This document shows, one piece after another, positions 36,655 to 48,171 of a stretch of 64,000 nt of DNA; position 1 is the stretch's first letter, and the number at the start of each line of letters is the position of its first letter. The translations under genes and the position numbers were made by a program. The stretch is from the NCBI RefSeq assembly GCF_030272615.1, contig NC_081407.1, positions 98,687,897-98,751,896 on the forward strand, written 5' to 3'. The notes below the pieces were generated by a model. It saw only the letters and a program-made list of their open reading frames with translations, was not told where the DNA came from and searched no databases. The DNA is from Cryptomeria japonica. Taxonomy: Eukaryota; Streptophyta; Pinopsida; Cupressales; Cupressaceae.

Positions 36655-37904
36655 TTGTAATCTAACTGATTTGATAATTACTGATTTTTATGTGTTAGTG
36701 AATGTAATTATGTGCTGATTAATAGTGATGGATGATATGTGTTAATTAATATTGATGAATGTTGCGTGTTAATTAATGTTAATCAATGTTATGTGTTAAT
36801 GAACGTTATGTGATATTAATGAATGAATGCTATATTTTATTAATGGTAGAAAGAATTAATGAATGAATGTTATAAGATGTTAACGAGGAATTTAGAGTGA
36901 TGTTAGGGGGGGAGGGGCCAAATGAGTTTCCACCTTCACGTGGTTGGCCTTGTTAAGTAGAGAATATTAAACTATTCTCAAAACCAAGCGAAGCTCAACA
37001 AAGTAACACACTTTTCAATATTTCATTATGTTGCACAGTTAATCTTATTGAATAATGTATATTGAATCTTAATTGCAGGGTCCAACAGAGCCAACACGAA
37101 CAACAACACCACAAGTTGTTGGGTATAATGAACTCCCATATTGTCTTGTCTGTACACGAACAATATGAGTTGCTTCTAGTGTTGATATCCAAGGTAGGAC
37201 TGCAAATGTTATGAATATGCCTCATCCTTGTAAGTTTTTTTATTACCAAGAGAACGGTAAAAAGTGTGTTTGAGATTGTATCATGGACGCTTTTAAGGAT
37301 TGTATCATGGATGTAGAAAATCTCTTCATTAATCCTTGACTCATGATTGCTATAATACTTCTTTAGACTTCTCATGTCATTTGTTGCACTTCTTCACTAT
37401 TTTGGACTGAGTTTCAACTATGAATTTGCCTTAACTTATGACTGTACCTAGCTTTGTCCTATCTTTGTAAGCTTCCTCTTTGAATTGTGGTTGTAGCTTT
37501 GATAATACCTTTTTAATGTTGCACTATTTGTAAGGAGGACAACTCCTAATGCATGTTGCAAATTGTGTTCTAGTGACTGAGACTAACCTAATGCATCTCA
37601 GAATGGCATAAATTGCTAGGATGGAGATATAGCAGATGAGTTCAAGATTGTTGTTGTAGAAATTATTCGATTTCTCTGCTTGAAATTTATGTATATACAC
37701 TATTTATAGTCTACTGTATATTTCCTACTCAGCTACTCCTATTGCTTTAAAATGAAATGTGAACTGATGAATTGTATTCTATAGATGACCAGTGCCTTTC
37801 TTCATTGTTTGGGCTATAGAGTCTTTATATTTCTTTAGGACTTATTGTGTAAACTTATGAGACAATTTTTAAACCCACCACCTCTCAATGAGTCTATCAG
37901 TTAC
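36655..37904. other. Non-coding tail after the TnpA-like pseudogene
   Basis: No gene is seen. 36700-36890 is a low-complexity stretch of repeated ATGTGTTAATTAAT/GATGAATG strings. The rest is ordinary AT-rich sequence, with a few short open frames that resemble nothing. Confidence 0.4.
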
Positions 37905-39325
37905 AATATTACCAAGCGTTGTGGCTTTTCGGCATATAACCGAAAACCAACATTTTTTGTTTAACAAACTAGAAGATAAACAAATTGAGTATTGTTGTCT
38001 CCTCACCGATACCTATTTTGTATCCATCGGTCCCTTTTTATGTCGAAGAAACCTTGGGCTTCGGTGACTTCCTTTAGTTTTCCATCGAAATTATTTTTCC
38101 ATCGATATCACTATGCTCCTTCGATGAATGGGTCTGTTGTCTCACCAAAGCCCCTTTTATCCTCTCTTTGTCATCTTCCACCAATAAAGTTGTATCGATG
38201 AAACCATGTGTATCAAAGACATGCCTTTTAGTCTCCTCGAAACTCATATTCTCATCAAAATCTTTTTACTGTCCGTCGGGTTTCATGTCGAAGAGACTTT
38301 GGACTTCGGTGACTTCTTTTGTCCTCCCATCAAAACTCATATCCTTATTGATATCATTCATCGATGTAGTTTTCTTCTATTTTATCGATATCACTTTTTT
38401 GATGAGAATGCTTCTTTCAGTGAATCTTCTTTATATTGCATCGATGATATTGTTTCTTCGAAAGCCTTTTCTCATCGTTGGGGGCCACCTCTACTTTCTT
38501 TGATACCTTTTGTTGGTGGGACCATCTCTTTCGGTGAGTCTTTTTGCACCGATAGTGTTATATCCTCGAAGACCTTTTCTTGTCGATGAGAACCATCTCC
38601 ACTTTCATAGATATCTTTTATCGATGGAGTTACTGTCTTCGATGACTTCCTTTAGTTTTCCATCGAATTGCTTTTTCCATCGATATCACTATGCTCCTTC
38701 GATGAATGGGTTTGTTGTCTCACCGAAGCCCCTTTTATCCTCTCTTTGTCATCTTCCACCAATAAAGTTGTATTGATGAAACCATGTGTATCGGAGACAT
38801 GCCTTTTAGTCTCCTCGAAACTCATATTCTCATCGAAATCTTTTTTCTGTCCATCGGGTTTCATGTCGAAGAGACTTTGGACTTCGGTGACTTCTTTTGT
38901 CCTCCCATCGAAACTCATATCCTTATTGATATCATTCATCAATGTAGTTTTCTTTTGTTTTATCGATATTCTTTTTTTTTATGAGAATTCTTCTTTCAGT
39001 GAATCTTCTTTATATTGCATCGATGATATTGTTTCTTCAAAAGCCTTTTCTCATCGGTGGGGGCCACCTCTGCTTTCTTCGATACCTTTTGTTGGTGGGA
39101 CCATCTCTTTCGGTGAGTCTTTTTGCACTGATAGTGTTATATCCTCGAAGACCTTTTCTTGTCGATGAGAACCATCTCCACTTTCATCGATATCTTTTAT
39201 CGATGGAGTTACTGTCTTCGATGAGTCCTTTATGAAGTTGATCGGCATTTGCTTTCTTCGATGCCCCTTTTATATCGATGAGACATCGCTGGGTCTCATC
39301 GATACTATTTGAATCTTAGATACTT
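37905..39325 (+). repeat. Tandem ATCGATGA blocks C1 and C2 beside an ORF-tail scrap
   Basis: 37905-37990 resembles the 3' end of the unknown minus-strand ORF (compare 6120-6205 and 41148-41230). Two tandem ATCGATGA blocks follow directly (about 38010-38650 and 38651-39325), each about 650 bases and closely similar to one another and to 4420-4985. The arrangement suggests a deletion derivative of the module, keeping the ORF tail and the repeat block while losing the coding part, and then doubling the block. Open frames up to 166 codons here are repeat artefacts. Confidence 0.6.
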
Positions 39326-40499
39326 CGATAGAATGCTTTTACACTTGTTCAATAACTTATGGGTTATTACGGTATCAATGAAAATGATGATTTCTTCCAA
39401 AGAGAGATGGCTTCTATGATTTAATTTCTCAAATCAAGATATTTTACTTAATTCAAATTTGATGCTCAATAGAATGACTGCACTATCACCAATCTATCTT
39501 GAAGATTTGACTACTCTTTAGATTATGATTATAACTGTCATGATATTTCATGAGACTGCTCTATCCCCATATGAAACCCTTTGTTCCCACAAATCAATGC
39601 TTTGAACTTGACTGCAACTTTATAGTGATCACTGTCTTTGTACAGTAAGCTTGCTACTTTCTCAACTTTTGATATATTGGAGGCTCCTAGGATGGTTTCT
39701 ATCTTATAGTCACAATAACTTGCTATAATTTGTATTCTATGTTTATTTGTTTTCCACTCTTAACTCATAGTTCAACCGAATATAGTTCATCTTGGAATCA
39801 ATGCACATCGGTTATAACCAAATTATAACTAGTCTCCATGGTTGCAAGACCTGAAGAAGGATTCTTATCATCAATTAGATGCATACTTTTGGAAATATAG
39901 AAAGACAAAAAAATATATTAGAACCGTATTTTTTGTTGAGTCATAATATGATGTGTTAATTTAGCTAAATAAGGGAACCAATGTTGTATTAGGTTTAATT
40001 CCATGATGACAGTTGAAGCTTGTTAGAGATAGGAGATTTGTCATAGATGGCTTGTAAGGTTATGTCACAATCCCATGAAGGTCCTTGTAAACCGTTAATG
40101 TCAGTAGACATGAGACTGTTATGTAACAAATTGGATCAGCTAAACCTAGAAGTTCTGTAACCAATGAATCAACTGACTCAAGTGTATGTTAATTATCTTA
40201 TGATGGTAATTTATGACTGTTATTCTTAGTAGACATTAAGTAGTTCGCTAGATGGTTGGTTAGTAAACCAATGAGTTAGTTGGCTCAAGTGTATGCTATT
40301 TATCATATGATGGTCGTTAATAACCATTATTGTTAGTATACATTAATTAGATGGCTTGTTTAGATGGTTGGTAACTAGTGAGTTTGTTGAGCTCAAGAAT
40401 TGGATGTACAAGTCGAGCAAGGGAGGTGAGCACTAACAACGTATTGGTGCTTGCAATGTTAAAACCTTGGCCAAGATGTTGATGCTTATCTAAGTGATG
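39326..40499. other. Non-coding stretch between repeat block and module copy 2
   Basis: No gene is seen. At 40100-40340 a loosely repeated segment recurs (AACCAATGA, CAACTGACTCAAGTGTATG, TTAGTAGACATTAA), giving two diverged units of about 120 bases. Near 39397 a 19-base string matches the sequence just left of block A (about 4411). Confidence 0.4.
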
Positions 40500-40757
40500 A
40501 AATTGGCCATTTGAATTCCTTTCTCATATTGATTAGCTTAGTAATATTTGTTGAATTTTTTTATCGTTAAAATATTACCTTCCTTTTAGATAAATTACTT
40601 AGATTCTTATTATGTTGAAGAACATTTAGTTAGTTTTCTCCTTCAACTGAAGTAGTTATGTTTTATTTTGAAATGCTCAATTTTTTATCTTAATATAGAT
40701 CACAATTTATTTTCTTTAAGTATAGAATTAATGGAATATTACATATGGTATCAAAGC
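40500..40757 (+). mobile_element. LTR 3'-end fragment with copia-type primer-binding site (module copy 2)
   Basis: Same as the 5480-5735 fragment; the site at 40746-40757 reads TGGTATCAAAGC, one change from the consensus. Confidence 0.4.
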
Positions 40758-41175
40758 AACCATGTTCGACATTGAACCTTATGATTTCCACCTATAAACA
40801 AAACTATATACATATGCAGGCACACCATGGTTGAGATAATATGCAGGCGCACTATATACAAAACTATATTCGCAAGTAAATCTTTTATTCAAATCCACAA
40901 TATGAAACACAGAGTTTTACTGGAAGAACGCAAGTAACCTTATCTCCTTTAGCTAATATCACAAGCAACTGCCCACAGAAAGATGCAGTAATCCACAGCA
41001 TATACACAAAGGAAAGAGGACTGATTATACTATGTATGTTCGTAAAATGGTACAATAGTAAGCCTGAGGCTATATTCTACTTCTTCTCTAATGATCCTTA
41101 TTGTTACAAAATTTCCCTCATTTATATGAGGGTATACATTGTCACCAAGCATCGTGGCTTTTCAGCACATAACTA

Positions 41176-44100
41176 TTAATTAGCACTTTTGTTAACAAAC
41201 TGGAAGATAAACAAGTTTAGCATTCCTATGTGTTCAATGTACTTGTCATCTTTATACATTAAAACGTCATTGTTTAGTGTCCTCATGTCGCTTTCTATCT
41301 GGAAATGATTGGATAGAATATGGTTAACACAGAGTGACAATTCTTTGTCCCGATCCAACTCTGCTACTACTTGATTCTTCTCATCACTGAACTCTTGTTT
41401 CCACTATTCCAACGATACTAACTCGCAATTACTATAAAAAGAGGGCACCCTAGGGGTATTCCCATTGTCCAACCTCTGAAGCTCTTTCCTTAATTGATTT
41501 GCCAATTCATCATGGGACTTCAAGTAAGCCTCGGCTTCAATTTTCTCACCTGGATTAATCGGACTGTTGTCATTCATCTTGTCTTCCAACCGAGACCTAA
41601 GCCTTTCATGCTCCTTCGAAGCTCTAACTGTTCCAGTGTATGTTTTCCAATAGATTTCTGCAACTTGCATCATACTTCTGAACCTATGTTCAATGATCTC
41701 CAGAATCAACTTATCCATTTTTTGTTGTACCTTTTCTACTTGCCGAGATGTCTTTTCGGCCCTGTTCCTCCAATACATAGCATCTGTCAAGGCATCCATG
41801 GCATCTCTGTCAACACCGTATGTCATCCATGTTTGACTGGTACCTATATCAATCTGAAGCAATCTTGCTTGCAGCCTCTGTTTTTCTTCATCGGTTTTCT
41901 CATATAGGCTTTTGTATGTACAATTTTCTCGGACCAGAAACTCTATCTGATCTTGGTTTAGTTTAGCGACATCCAAATTTAGTTTGGTAGTTGCTCTAGG
42001 GTCACTCTTTCCAACCTGATGCACCATCAAATGTCCAAAAGCTTCTTCTGCATCAACCAATATAGGTCTTTTATCTTTGGGATAGATAGCCCACTGTAGA
42101 AGAGCCTTCTAATCTGGATCATATCCCGATCCTCTAAAAAGTTTATCAATCTCTTTTGGCATCATTTGCCTACTTGGGTCTTGTTTCTTGAGGAATCCAT
42201 CAAACAACAAGGCAGAGTTCATGTCCCATCCAGAGTATAATAGCACACCAGTTTCCTTAAGCAGTTGTCTTCCCTTCTCAGGTGTCATTTCTCTCATCAC
42301 AAGATCCATCTCCTCCTGTAACTTTTGAAGCTGCTGCTCTTCTTCACTATTTCTCATGTTATTCATAATTTGAGATCGTCTATGTTGATAGAGGAATGCG
42401 GTGAACTCCTTGGAAGCAATGAAGTCACTATCAGCAATGAAATCCTCATGCTTTAGGAATATGATGTCAGCCACTTCTCGGACATTCAGTTGTCCTGTTG
42501 CCAAGTCTATCGGTGTATCCTCTGCATAACTAGGGGGGTAATCCTCTGCATAACCAGGGGGGTAATCCTCTTGAGGAGTGAATGGAATGATGCTAGATGT
42601 GGAAGAAGGAGACATATGAGCCAAAGGCTTTGTACTAATGTAATCCCTAAAAACATGAGGCCGGACTCCCTCAAGTATTTCCAATTCATGCTCCACAAGT
42701 TTGTTGGCCAACTCCAAGGGGTCTTCAATCTTTTGTAGCACGTTCTCATCCATTTTCCTTCTATAAAGCTTCCATTTATAAGCCTGCATTGCTTTCTCAA
42801 ACTTTATTCGCTTCACTCTGGCCTCTTCTCTGCCAATGTTCTTAATGAGGTCATCCGGTAGGTAAGATTTATGCTCTCCAGCCTTCAGCTTTTGTGATCA
42901 TCGGGCTATCCTTATGTATCCTTCAGGATCAAAATTGGGCCTTGGATCCCCCATAGCCATGCCATAATAATCCAATTTTGTCTGCAGCAGGCCATAACTC
43001 TTTGAACTTTTCATAATAAAATCTGAAAATACTAACAACCCAAGTACAATTGATTGTTTTCCATGGCTTGTCAAATGTTCTATACTCACTATTGACAGTT
43101 GCCTCACAATTTTCAGACAAGCCACTCTATTAGGGACTGTAAGTGGTAGTAAGTATGGTCTCCCTTCGAACCCGTATACCCTGACTTGTGTGCAGTCTGA
43201 AAAACAATACCGATCTCCCCAATTGTGTTCAATTGAGGGATCTTTAGCAAAATCTTTTGGTCTTAGGAATCTTTGAACCTCTGGTGCAAGGGCATGATCG
43301 CACAGGCATCCCAATAGTCTATTTAATGGCTTGACAAAGAACTCCTCAAAATGCCAATATTGATTATTCACATACCTCTAGTCCCATGAAGAAACCCATA
43401 GTTGCACTGGTTTTCTCATTCCAGCATTGTCATATGTCCTGACACATAACACTTCTGGCCATAACCCTTCATCTTGTCCCACATACAATAGCATATGCAT
43501 AAGTAAGGAATAATGCTTGAAATGAACATTGATGACATCCCCCTTTAACTTTTCTAACCCGTGATTCAAAACCTCGACCAAATAAGCAGAAAAATCAAAG
43601 AAGCGGGGGGTCCTTAGACTACAAATCGGCACAAATGACCATGGCTGCAATATCCATCAAAGGATGGGGTTTTATCCCTAGCACTTGGGAAACACAGTAA
43701 TAGGTATACTTGAAATATGGATGGAAAGATTTTACATCATAGGGAGCTTTGTCATCTTGACCTAGTGGCACTAAGGACCCTGCATTCCTAAGTTTATGTA
43801 TAGGGAGTCTCCACATTTTGTAAATGTGCTCTAGGTTAAAATATTCACTTGTTAACTTCTTGAGGTCAATCAATTCTTCAAATCCCCAATCCAACTCGAA
43901 CACGGTGTCAATAACCTCCTTTGTGATTGCAAGAATTGGCTCACACATGTAGTTATATATGGTCCTAGTTTTAGGGTCATAATTGTTTGCCAATGCCTTC
44001 ATGAGCTCCAAATTCATGAATACATTAGCCACAACTAACCTTCCTAAGTTCAATCGCCATAAATTGTTGGTAGGTTGAGGGGAAACTCTTATGTTGTACC

Positions 44101-44230
44101 CATATATGAATAATTCATACCCTCTCATCTCTATCCATATGTCTCCAAGATCCTCAAACCGGTCCTCCAGGCCTTCCTTATTAGCTCTAATCTTCTTGGA
44201 CCTCAAACTGGATGATGGGCACTGGTCAAT
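41176..44230 (-). pseudogene. Unrecognised element-associated ORF, paralogue 2
   Basis: The best-preserved coding copy. 44206-43619 is the N-terminal part (DPKTRTIYNY, LGIKPHPLMDIAAM). After a one-base frameshift near 43620 the frame runs from 43650 to 41404 with stops at 43378-43380 (TAG), 42898-42900 (TGA) and 42109-42111 (TAG), then to 41176 after a stop at 41404. The middle (42060-41404) is a long charged segment with heptad-like spacing (EKQRLQARL, RQVEKVQQKMDKL), a likely coiled coil. The frameshift, the 43378 stop and the 42109 stop are shared with paralogue 1. An ATG upstream of 44206 is lost at a TAG (near 44237) where copy 1 reads through. Function unknown. Confidence 0.7.
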
Positions 44231-44639
44231 CAGGTCCTAGGCCAAAGAACGCCCTTCCCTTTTCTGTCTTTTAGGTTTTTCTTCTGCAACGATAGGTTCT
44301 TTTCCCTTTTTGGTCTTATTAGTTTTAGATGATGATTCCATTTGAATTTTGTAAAAGAGGTCTATGTGCAAACAACTTACTTGGAATTACTGAGCTTTAT
44401 CTGTGAATTCGCCCAATTCCTGCTTTTAGTTCGTCGCCTGTCAATTCCTTAATGTTTTTCCCTTTGATGGTTGATCCACTACTTATGGTGTATTTAATCA
44501 ATTAGTAATGGCGCTTTGGACAATGGTCACTTGGGCACACGTTTGAATTTAATGGCAATGTTACCTTCCTTGGGATTTGTTTATGATTTTCACGGCAATC
44601 AATAATCATTTCGATGCAGATATGTCTTTCAATCATTTG

Positions 44640-45240
44640 TTTCTTTAGTCCATCGATCTCTTTGTTTCTATCGACAATACTTTTGTTTCGAATATTACTT
44701 CGATCAAGTATTTTTTCCCTTCATTGAAATACTGTATTCGGTCGTATGGTTGTCTCCTCATCAAAACATAACTAATATCCATCGGGTCTTATGTCAAAGA
44801 AACCTTGGGCTTCGGTGTCCTCCTTTATTTTTCCATCGAAATACTTCTTTCATCGATATCACTGTGCCCCATCGATGAATGAGTCTATTATCTCACCGAT
44901 AAAGTTACATTGACAAAATGACGCATATCGAGAGCATGCCTTTTAACCTCCTCTAAACCTATATCCTCATCGATATCTTTTATCAATGTAGCTTCCTTTT
45001 GTCTGAACGATATTATTCTTTTGATGAAAACGCTCCTTTCGGTGGGTCCTTTTTATGTTGCACCGATAGTATTATTTCCTCGAGAACTTTTCCCGTCGAT
45101 GAAGACCCTCTCTGCTTTCTTCGATATCTTTTGTCGATGAAGTTATTATCTTCGGTGAGTCCTTTCTGGAATTCATCGGCGTTTCCTTCCTTCGATGGCT
45201 CTTTTATGTCGATGAGACATTGCTGGGTCTCATCGATCCG
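44640..45240 (+). repeat. ATCGATGA-rich block D
   Basis: The counterpart of 9620-10410, with the same order of TCGATG-type units and GTTGCACC and GGTGGGTCC landmarks. It is about 130 bases shorter than block B because it lacks one of the two tandem sub-units. Confidence 0.6.
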
Positions 45241-45312
45241 AATTCAAAAGGTATCGATGATACCCAGCGATGTCTCATCGATATAAAAGAGCCATCGAAG
45301 GAAGGAAACGCC
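45179..45312. repeat. Inverted repeat (hairpin), arms about 60 bases
   Basis: The left arm begins GGCGTTTCCTTCCTTCGATG. The right arm ends with its complement at 45312. Arms match with only two or three differences around a spacer of about 12 bases. In module copy 1 the corresponding place (about 10390-10420) keeps only the left part. Confidence 0.85.
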
Positions 45313-45354
45313 AACATCGATAATATTTTTTTTTTTTTGATAAAAATTATCATA

Positions 45355-45572
45355 GTCAAAATTACGACAACTACTAAGCTTTCGACCGACGATGTAATCG
45401 GCGGACATACAGCATCGGCAGAGTCCATTGGATTGTTGTATTTCCGATGGGTATGGCATCATCGACCAATCCGACGCCGAGTTTTCGACGGTTGATTTTG
45501 TCGGCACTCCGACGAAAATTCATCACAAATCCGACAAACGGTCGTCGGAAATCAGCTCCAAATATACTAGTG
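45355..45572. repeat. CACTA-like terminal region (copy 2), ending TAGTG
   Basis: About 200 bases rich in CCGACG/CGTCGG and CGACGA motifs, ending ACTAGTG; read inversely it starts CACTAGT. It aligns end to end with 10441-10657. The candidate 3-base target duplication would be TCT (45573-45575); the other element end was not found in the window. Confidence 0.45.
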
Positions 45573-46999
45573 TCTATACTCAATTTTCATATAATTGAGG
45601 TTGTTAGTCTCTTATGCGTATTAAAACCATGTCCTCAAACTATAAAACAATTTGCACAATTGCCTCCATTGAATTTGATATTCAAATAATATCTTTAAAT
45701 TTATATTAAGAACCACGAAATATAATAACCTAATATACCATCATATACTCTCATAAAATATGCTCTCCCATAATTTTTTGTTAGCATGCTCACATAATCA
45801 CACCTAAAATCTCAATATCCTATAATTTCTCAAAAAAAGTAAAAAGCAATCTCTTTACATCCAAGTGAAAAGCTCTTAATGTGTTCTATAGTATGTTGTA
45901 AATGCTCTTCATTTCATATTTGAAATCTAAATTTTGATTTTGTATGCAAAATATATGACAAGTTAACCATTCTAAAGGAATGCTAGCTTTAGGTACCAAG
46001 TTTTGACACAAACAAAAAATATGAAACCAAAAAATACAATATTATGTAGTGCTTAGAGAGGGATTTCAAAAATTTATAAGAAATTGAAAATCCAATATCA
46101 TGGGTGAACATTTACCCCGTGGAAGGAAAATGTTTTGTAAGGGATATAAGGGGGCTAGACCTATTCGTACAACATAATGACATCATTGAAGTTGGTATTT
46201 GTGACTTGTGGGTGAGATTTGGTGGCTAGTGAATTTTAAACTATTTTAAATCAATTAAAATTATTAATTTTTAAAGTTTATAAATACTTGTGAGGGGAGA
46301 TAGGGATTAGTTGGCCTAACCAAGGGCTAGAACTAAGACCCTCCAAGACTAGGGAACTTGTATAAATCCATGTCCTTATCAAATATCAACAAGGTAGAGA
46401 TGGTATATGGATTTAAAAACCTCAGATGTCCCCCTAATTTTTCTTTTAAGTTTTTCTTGTGCAAGGTTTGATATTGATTTTATTAAATCTAGAAATCATA
46501 CAACCATATAGAAAAATAAACAAGCATTTTTTATTTTGAAACTTTAGTAGCCAAATTCTATCAAATTGCATGACATTTTTTTATCTCTTAGGCCTCTTGT
46601 ATTCAACGATGATGTATAATTCATTCCAAGAGGTCATTTTTGCAACTTCCTCTACAAAAATCTAATGGTGAAGATCTAAAACCCATTTTTTTATCAAGTC
46701 TCTTTCAAACTCCAATTCTATAAAAATGACCACAAATTTACATAACCTGAATGCCAAATCTACAATTTTCACAACTTGCGCAACACAACTTATACCTAGA
46801 ATTATCTATAATATATCAAGGATTTCCTTGTCATAAAATTTGCAACAAATCTACTCAAACAAGTGTTAAAAAAAATGAAGAAGATCTCACATCCATCAAC
46901 CACAACCGTGCATTTAATGCGACTTGTTAGAAAACTATCAATTTGATCAAACAGTTTCCTACATAACCCTGTGAGAGAAAATAATGTGTACATGATTTT
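45573..46999. other. AT-rich intergenic sequence
   Basis: No gene, RNA gene or recognisable element is seen. Short open frames (up to about 70 codons) have no family features. Confidence 0.5.
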
Positions 47000-47450
47000 T
47001 TTAAAAAACATGATGAAAATATGAAAGACAATTTATACCATGGAAAACCCCATGAGGGAAAATCCCAACCTTCAAAAGCATCCACACTTAATGTATTATT
47101 CAACAATAAAATATTTATCCATTTATAGAGCTCAATGATTCTAAGACATCAAGCTCCTCCAATACGTCCTCCATGTGTCCAAGCATAATTGGTACTCATG
47201 CAACCATACATCTCATGTCTGCTTCACATATGAAATCTACAAGATAGCTCAATACAAATGATAGCCAACCAAACCACTAAGCATGCTCTTTCTTTAATAG
47301 ATTTAAGCAAATACAAGTATGCTATTGACAAAACCATGTATCCCAAAACTAGTAATGCCACATTTACTTTTGGGTACTTAGTCTTCCCAATATTAAATGC
47401 AATTTCAATGTGTAGCTCACACACAAAATATCTAGAACCAATACCAAGTT
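47000..47450 (-). mobile_element. Possible copia LTR remnant
   Basis: Read on the minus strand, a stretch near 47040-47075 resembles the R/U5 end of many plant copia LTRs (GGGATTTTCCCTCATGGGG followed by TTTTCCATGG), preceded by AT-rich sequence with CTCTATAAATGG. No internal region or second LTR is visible. Confidence 0.3.
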
Positions 47451-48171
47451 AACCCAAATAAATGTTTAATATGACTAAACACAATACTAAAGATGAACAA
47501 ATAAATTTTTTTACATTATTAAAATAATTGTTTTCTTGTGTAAGATGTACAACACTCTTTTTTCTAAAAATCTATAGATTGAAACTTAGATTGAAACTCT
47601 TGAAAATCTCCATAAACTCCATAAAGAGATTCAAACTCTTAAAAATCTCCATAGAGAAAATTATTATAACTTTCACTATCAACAATGAAATCCATGATCT
47701 TCCCATTTACCTATGTCTATGAATGGGATATATGTCTTTCATCTTTGTTAGAAAATACTTTGGTAGTGGCAATTATTACATAGAATCAACCTCAATTATG
47801 GGATCACTATCTTTCTTATCCAAAGGGTATATTGGCAACAAAATAGGCTTTTTCTTAACTTCAAGTGTGTGTCTATCATCAAGGTCTTAGTGGTTCAACA
47901 ATCATTGGTGTTATGTCATGGGCTCTTATGAACTTTACACCACATACCTCTATCTCTTTATGTCTTTTTGGTACATTAATTTATTTTTTATTCTTATGAT
48001 GGGAATACCTTTATTTTGTTTTTTCTTGTGAGCTTGCAACTAACTTATCCTTTCATCTTATTGTTTGAGAATGTTCCATCTTCCCTTTTTTTTTTTAATC
48101 TTTCATTCAATCTTTACTACATATTTTAAAGTAGTTCTCAATGTATCAATATTCAAAAAAGACATTTTAGT
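47451..48171. other. AT-rich intergenic sequence
   Basis: Nothing recognised. There are short local repeats of GAAACTCTTGAAAATCTCCA near 47590-47650. Confidence 0.4.

Larger units (their letters stand above)
40500..45572. repeat. Duplicated module, copy 2
   Basis: The counterpart of 5480-10657 in the same orientation: copia-type PBS fragment (40500-40757), unknown ORF (41176-44230), ATCGATGA block (44640-45240), hairpin (45179-45312), GC-rich CCGACG-type region and TAGTG end at 45568-45572. It is better preserved than copy 1 in the coding part. Confidence 0.8.

Noticed and set aside
38168-39248. Open frames up to 166 codons
   Set aside because: Translations of tandem ATCGATGA blocks; same artefact as at 4.4 kb.
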